Of a stretch of DNA of 64,000 nt, positions 36,701 to 44,464 are shown piece after piece. The position numbers were made by a program, and so were the translations under genes. The notes below the pieces were generated by a model that made no database searches, was not told where the DNA came from, and was given only the letters and a program-made list of their open reading frames with translations. Source of the stretch: Channa striata (lineage: Eukaryota > Chordata > Actinopteri > Anabantiformes > Channidae); the NCBI GenBank assembly GCA_033026295.1, contig CM065173.1, positions 6,737,517 through 6,801,516 on the forward strand, written 5' to 3'. Each line of letters starts with the position of its first letter. The stretch's first letter is position 1.

Positions 36701-39700
36701 TTGCGATCAGTTTTTAACCCGTCTGACCTCAGTGTCGTTCCATGACACTGCTACACATCTTCTGCTGCTCTGTTTACGAAGTGAAGGTAATAAATACATT
36801 ACAGCTAAAACCATAAAAGTATGTTCAAAGTAAACATTGACATGCGGCTATTTTAGCTGAGATTTACATTAGATCTTATCTTGACTGAAGTTAAATTAAA
36901 TCACTTATCACCCTGTTTGGCTGTAAATTGACCACAGCGATCACTAGGTCTCGTTAAAGTATCTACAGCGATCAAATAAATGTATTTGAAATGGTGTAAA
37001 AATCTGAGTATAAAGTAAGAGGCAGGAAATAAAAATACTTAAATATGAGAAAGGAGTCAGGAAAATAATCATTGTGCCGATAATGAGGGCGACAAACTGT
37101 GAATGTGTAGATTTGATGTTAAATACTTTTCATCTGTGAGGATGATGGGAGTTTAATTTTTCATTTTTGGTGCAAACCCGCATTCAAACGGAGCTCGTTC
37201 ATTAACAACTGCAAGTGCAAATGAGTTTAGCTTTTGGAGTTGGATCAATTCAGCCCCTGTTGAAATGGAAAACAGGTAAAACCATCATTAATCCTTTGTC
37301 CAACTCACGGACAAAGATGAGTGTGTGATTGATGATGAGGATCTGACTGGATGGATCTGATCCAGTCTGTTTTTGAATGATGCTCCGCTCATATTTGGAA
37401 ATGAATAATGATGGATAATTTTCCTGCTCTTCTCCTGACCAAACAAATGTCCAACGAAGCTACTCTTTTTTTGTGGACTTAAGAGATAATAATTATTTTT
37501 TCTCCTAAATTCTTTTAAAAGGCCACTTCAGCTAAATTACCCATAGCACCAAAGAGACGCAGTCTGATAGAAATACATCAAAGTTTTTAGTATCAGGATT
37601 TCAGCAGCTGATTATGACTTTGCTTCTTGGATTTCTGATTCTGTCAGTGTCAGTACTGACACAAAAGTGTTTCTAAAGATTCTAGTGTTTATTCTTCAGA
37701 CTCTCTTTCGGTCGTGACTGATGACGTCACAACCGAGGGAGACCTAAAGGAAATAGAGCTTTACCTTTTATAAAGTTGTCCTCACCTTGACATCCATGAT
37801 TTTGCTGCTTAGTTTCCGTCTTTTGTTCTGTTACATATTATTGCCGTCTTATTTGTTTTGACACAAGCTTTTGTCGATTTTTGGGTGTGTTCATCATATC
37901 CACTGGTTCCTGATTAGCTGTCAAGTTGCCCCCAGTTTACCCGTTAGCTGTGTTCTACTTGCCGACTCGGCAGCTCTTTATTTGTGGACTGTCCAGTCTT
38001 GGACAGTCTTCAGGCTTGTCCCCAGCTTTAGTCGTGCCTTGCTCAGGGACAGTTAATGGAAGCAGAAATTAGTTGAGCTATTCCAACTGCACTGCCTCCA
38101 TCCTCGGGCTTTAAGGGCAAGACCCTGTCTTAAATAACTTTTGTCCCGAAGTCCCAGTACAGCTGGGCCTCTCAGCCTGACAGATGCAGTGGGGAGGTTC
38201 AGAATCACAGCTCAGGTAATGGATTTAAAATGCCAGGGGAATGTCAGCTCAGCCTTCTGCTTCTTCGACCGCTGAAGTAGAGGAAGAGCTCCGGAGTGAG
38301 ACCCAGGGAGGGTTTAATGTATGTGTGTCTCACATTAAGCTCGCTGCGGGGTTCACGCTGTCCTCTGTCCTAGAGATGTTGGACAGCTGAGTTGTCTTCA
38401 TTCGTCTTCTACGAATCAAACAAGACCCTGTCACCGGTCACGGGCGTTGTGTGTGTGTGTGTGTGTGTGGGCCAACACAAACACAATGAACTTCACAGGA
38501 CCATACAGGGACACTGATTGCCAAGCCTCAGCGTTCCAGTTAAAACACATCCACAACGTTCACTCAATTTACACTGATCGGCGTTTGTTCCCGTTCGACT
38601 TCAGTGGCCTTTGTTTCAGGGCTAATCATTGGCTGCAGAAAGGTTGGTCACTTTTCCCTGAAGGGGAAGAGGCGATGACTCACTGCACTTCGCTCATTGA
38701 TTCGTTCTCCCACAAATGTGATGAGGCTATTGTTGTTCTTTTTTGCACAACTTCAAATGAGACTGAAGTAACTGGACGTCAAAACAAAAATGTAATTATT
38801 GGTCTTTTCAGCTTAGTGTAGATGAATTGTTTTGTCTCTCAGCAAGCAGATGTGGCCTGACAGCAACAAGTTTTAATCATCAGAATGCAAGTGCTGAAGA
38901 AGGTGATGCATGTTATTGTAAGAAAACGGTAATTGTGAATAATTAATGACTACATTAAACTACACAGTGACACACAAGATAATATAAAGATGAATGTGTC
39001 AACGTTTCTGTGTCTCGAAAGAAGCAGTGACTGCTGAATGTGAAGAGCAGCTGTTTGGTTGATACACAGGTTGAATATGATGTATCGGCCTGGTAACGGT
39101 GGCCAAGCCAAGCATGACATCAGGCTGCCAGGCTAAGGCATGTTAACACACACACACACAGACACAGACACACAGACACACACACACACACACACACACA
39201 CAGACTACCTCCAAGACTGCTCAGGGTTTATAGTCTCATCGGGGTCGTATATCTGAAGCTGCTCTGTGTCTGGGAACCAACTTTACTCAAGAAATGACAG
39301 TGGAGAGGATGAAAGGAATGTGAAAAGGGAAGAAGGAAATAGAAAAGAAAAAGATTTGGAAGAAGGAAAAGTGGTAGAAGAAGAAGAAGGACGGGGGGAT
39401 GGAAATGAGGAAAAGAAAGAGGATATGAGAGGAAGAAGGAATACAGTTTTAGTTAAGGTGCATTTAATTAAACAGGGATCCACTCCATCTTCATTGAGCA
39501 GACGCTTGTTGTTGCGGATGTGTTAATACTGTTTTTTTGGTTTCACACTTTTTCGGAGGAAACCCACATCTCAGGGAGAACATGTAAACTCCACCCAGAA
39601 AGGCCGCGGTCGGGTGGGAGATGCCCTAATGCATATTTGAGCATCAGTGATCCATCCTGACACGTCTATGAAACATGCTCCTCTGATGCTCGTGAGCATT

Positions 39701-42700
39701 TCAACTCTTTATTTTGATTTTATGAATATTCATTTGCACTTTTATTGTTCTGGATTTTCACAGTAGCATTTACGATGCTCTGAACAAAAGCACAAAATAT
39801 GATGCAGCGCAGTAAAAATTTGTTTCTCATTTTTCTTCGCTTTTTTACTAATGCTGTGCAGTATTTGAGTGTCCAAATGGGCCGAGTCTAGATGCTGACT
39901 GTAGGTCAGTTCACGGGCACAGAAAGAGCTGCACGCTGGAATGAAAGTAGAACATTTGATGAAAATGCTTGTTTTACAATATTTCAAAAGGGCAGGTTGC
40001 AGAGGGCTGCAGGGTTTGTTTTCTTTCTAAAATGACCTGTTTTTGGGGGAATATTAACAGCTGTATGGTTGTGTTGTTGGAGGAAAAAATGCGAGAACAG
40101 GGCAGTGATCTTGTGTTTCAGTCTGTGTGTTCTTTGTTTTGAAAATGAAGATGAAATGAGAGGGGAATGGATGGTAAAAAAAAGAGTGATGGGAGAGAAA
40201 TAGTCAAAGACAAATACAGCGAAGATAGAAGCAGTGAAAATGGAAAGACAAAAAATAGAAAAGTGAAGGAAACAAGATGGGGGAGAAATGAGGATAAAAG
40301 AAGGGGACATGATGAAAGGACACTTTAGGGGATGAAAAAGAAGGAACTAAGGAGCAGGGAAAGAGGACAAGTGATGTAAGTAGTTTCCTTGTTCAGCGTG
40401 CTCCCAACTTTATATTTGAGTTGGATTTCCGTCCTTTGAATGACCGTCAGCATCAGTGTTTTATAGCCGTCATGTCCATCATTTGAGACGTGCTGCTGTG
40501 CTGCAGGAGAGCTGAGACAACACGGAGCTGCAGCCTTTCCCTGTGAAGCCCTGTGGCTCGTACATACACTGAACCCAGAGGAGGTTAAACACACACGGCG
40601 CTAAAGTGAGTCCACGGCGCTGCACTGAACCACAATCGCTTTTAAATCGGTGCAGTTTAATGTTTGATGAAGTTCGATTCGTCTCTGTTTGACGCAGGAA
40701 ATAGAAAATCATAACACTGCACTTTAATGTGGAAGTTATTACATTTTATAGGAGCGTGAAACAGTGTGGGTGTTTCCCATGGCAACTGATTGACACCTGA
40801 GAGCCAGCGTTGCTAGGAGACACACTGTTCCTCCTGTTGTGTGCTACTAATTGTAAAATATACTGTAGAGCCTATAAATGTTGATGTGAGCTGTTTGGGT
40901 GTATTTGTGTGTCCCTGCATGTGCAGATATGGGACACACAGGACAATCTGGCAGAAGGTGTCAAATCAGATACGTTTGCTGCAGGACTTTTATCTGTAGA
41001 GGCTGTGAAATTAAATTTATATTTAGTCATATGTGCAGGGTTTTTTACGTTGTATAAAACACCTTTCCAGAAGCAGAAGCAGAAATTTATGACAACAAAA
41101 GCAACTTTGACTGACTTTAATTCACAGCAGTCTGATGACCAGGAGACTGTTTTTACAAAGGTACAACGTCCACAGCCTTCCATCTTTTGCGGCTGCTGTG
41201 CACATTTTATTTGCACGTCACTGATTCCATCTTGTCTTGTACTGTGTTTCTATACACAGCAACAAGTTGCTGCATCAGAGTCAAAGAAATGCAGTTGCCT
41301 GGCAGCAGAGAATTACACAGTTGAACAAAAAAGGCCTCTGATGTTTATCTGAAAACTTGCTCTAACTGTTGAATAAATGTACTGGTGTAAAAAGCACAAT
41401 ATCACATTGTCAGACGTAGTAAAGTAAAAGTATAACACCCGATCTTTGCATATTTACATCCTACTTTCATGGATCAGTTTGTGAAATGATAATGGATAAA
41501 ATCAGTGAGATCAATCCACACACTGCATGGCCTCCTTATAAATACATTCCCACACAACCATTCTCCAACGCAATTACATTACAAATTTCAGTGAATGTTC
41601 AGCATGATATTCACTATGTTCATATGCAATGTACTGTGCGAATGATACAAGCATCAAACCTTTTTTGAAAAGAAAGCTTGCAGGACAATTCCATTGTCTG
41701 GTAACATTTTATTAATAAGTTCTGTATCAACGTATTTGAAACTAACATTTATGTTACATGCCAACACATTCTCATTATGTTTACAGGAAACATGTTTGCA
41801 GTTAGTAGTCGTGTAGGAAGGGAAATTGTGGGAGACAGCATCATGCAGGCTGGTCATGTGACTACAAGCCTTAGGAACTGCTGACTCCTATTAAGTTGCA
41901 ATGCTATTACAGTGTGGTGTTTGCAAAATCCTACGAGCTACAAAAGCTGCAGGTAATTCTTCTAGACCTCTGCAGACAAGAGGAACCATGAGATCCTCCT
42001 GTCTGCACTCTCTGACTTGGCAATCTCTGGATTAGCTCTAGCCTGGCTTTGGTCTTAGTTGTCTGGACGAACCTTCAAGGTATCCTGGCAGGGGCTTGAT
42101 TGTAGCTCTCATAACCTTTCCACCGGTGTGCCGCAGGGCTCAGTCCTCGGTCCCCTATTTTTTTCCATCAATTTTTCTTTCCTGAGTTTTCTCATTCATT
42201 GACTTGGCTTTTTTGATCACTGCTCTGCTGATGCACAGTGCTTCCTGTCCGCTGGATGACTCTACTATATCTCTGAAATGCTTGGATGAGAGAAAGACAT
42301 CTTCAGCTTAACCTCTCCAAGACTGATTTCTTGTCTTTCCCTGCCAGACCTTCGACAGAATGCAACATCATCATCAACATTGATATGCAGTGATTGTTCT
42401 GCAAAGTTGGACAGAAATCTGGGGGTCATCATTGATGACCAACTGACCTTCAGATACAACATATCCTCACTCTCTAGATCATGTAGATTTTTCCTTTACA
42501 ACACCAGAAAGATCAGAAATCTCAGAATACACATCCCAGCTCATTGTGCTGTTGGTCATATCTCGTCTCAATTACTGTAATGCACTGTTGATGGGGTCAC
42601 CACGATCAAACCCTTGCAGATGATCCAAAATGTGGCATTGCCTCATTTTTAACAAGCCAAAAAGGGCTCACGTCACACCGCCTTTCGGATCTCTACACTG

Positions 42701-44428
42701 GCTTCCTCACATCTTCCTTTGCATAAAAAAATAAATAAAAAATTTGCTCTTTCTTGCACTTACATTTCATAAAACGGAAACACTTCTTCTGATAGCACTT
42801 TGATATTTTCTCCTTGACTCAGATTGTTGCTGCCTCGCACCTCACTTAGAAGTCGCTTTCTGTCTGTCAAATGACTAAATGTAAATGTGCAACCTTGGTG
42901 GTGTCCAGGATGCAGCTGTCAACAAACTCTTTGGCAAACTTTTGACTTCTTTACAGGTGAAAAACTAGAATTTAAGTATATTGAATAAAAATGCAGACAA
43001 ACAAATGTGATACCAAATTCATTCATTATAACGCATTTAAGTTTAGCCATTTGTTAGTAAACGCACATGCAAATATAGAACACTGTACAATTAAAAGTTA
43101 TTGGTTTTTTCACATTGGCATCTGTTTGCATTCCATCTCATTGAGAGGGAGATTCTTTTCATGTGAGAAATGGATTTGATTGCTGCAGTGTAGTATTCAG
43201 TGTCACAGCTCCTACAATCAAGCGTGTGAAAGTTTCCTAAATTAGATTGATTTGATTCATTGCTGAGCGAAACTAGCAGCAGAGACACACGTGGAGGATC
43301 GAGGAGACTCACTGAAGGGTCCTCGACAACACAGTGTCGTGTTATCTTCAGTGGAAGCACAGGGAAGGTTATTGGTGCCCTTCTACTCTCCTACTGAAGG
43401 CGTTGACCTTTTAATAAAGGCCTGTTTGGACCAATGTGTTCTAGGGGCCTCGCTCTAGACACCACCCCCCACCAAAACTATTCCTCTTCAGGGGCTTTGT
43501 CTGTGTTTGCATTTGCACAGCCCGAATGAACTGCAAAGTAACGCAGGCTGGCAGTCCTTCTGATTTATGGATTCTCATGTGGATTTGTTGTGAGTCTGCG
43601 GCCTTTTGTAATATGTAATTATTTTGTTCACTTTCCCTTCAGGCAATAACACGTCTCATTTCAACTCCGACACCAGCTTTTATCCTATAAAATGAATTAG
43701 GACCAATTAAAACGCTATGAATACAAGCCAGCTGTAAATTATGATGTTTTTTTTATTAGTAAGGCTGAAATGAGGCTGACCCTGGTTACTGGGCTGTAGT
43801 CTGCTGAGATCACAAACCTGGATAAACTGAGCACATCTTCTAAATCTTAATGGTAACTGACAAAAATATCTAAACATATTGAAGTAACAATGTCGGTATG
43901 CCTGCTCTCCCGCAGGGACACAGAAACAGACTGGGGGTTTTACCTTGTGTTTGTGGCAGAAACATCCTTCAGTTAATGTTCGTTTGTTCATGGCCCCTGT
44001 TCCTCTCTTGGCTTGAGACGCACCCTATCGCTCAAATTGAGGGGCCGAGTCCAGTGAGCCTGCGTCACAGCCCCTCAACACTACTGTGAAAAATATGGTT
44101 GCAAAAAATGGCAGCTCCTGCAATCGCGGTTCAGTGGCATCACGCCGGGCTTTACTTGCAGTCTGTAGTCTTAATATGGCCTTAAACCTGTGTGTCTTTA
44201 AACATATGAGGCCATCAGATGGTCTGAAGGTCTTGTAGGGATGGTAAATATTATCCCACTCAGCAGGCCAGGTTCGAGGTGGCAGAACTAACAGGAGCCG
44301 CTCCACATTATTCACTGAGGTCCCTCCAGCACAGAATATTAGCTTTGGCTGAAAATTCTCAGCTGCTACTCAGCATCCTGCTGCTCTGATTGTTCTCTGT
44401 GCAGGAGGCTGCAGGAAAGAATGGGCCA

Positions 44429-44464
<36 letters not shown>

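Noticed and set aside
38213..38290. Possible homologue of the mammalian (b)-type tail exon starting with Asp-Ala-Val
   Set aside because: GATGCAGTGG can be read as DAV, but no AG acceptor lies at the required base and the following residues do not match.
40909..41352. 147-codon forward open frame
   Set aside because: No recognisable domain, no splice context tying it to htr4, and low-complexity stretches such as QKQKQKF. Most likely chance.
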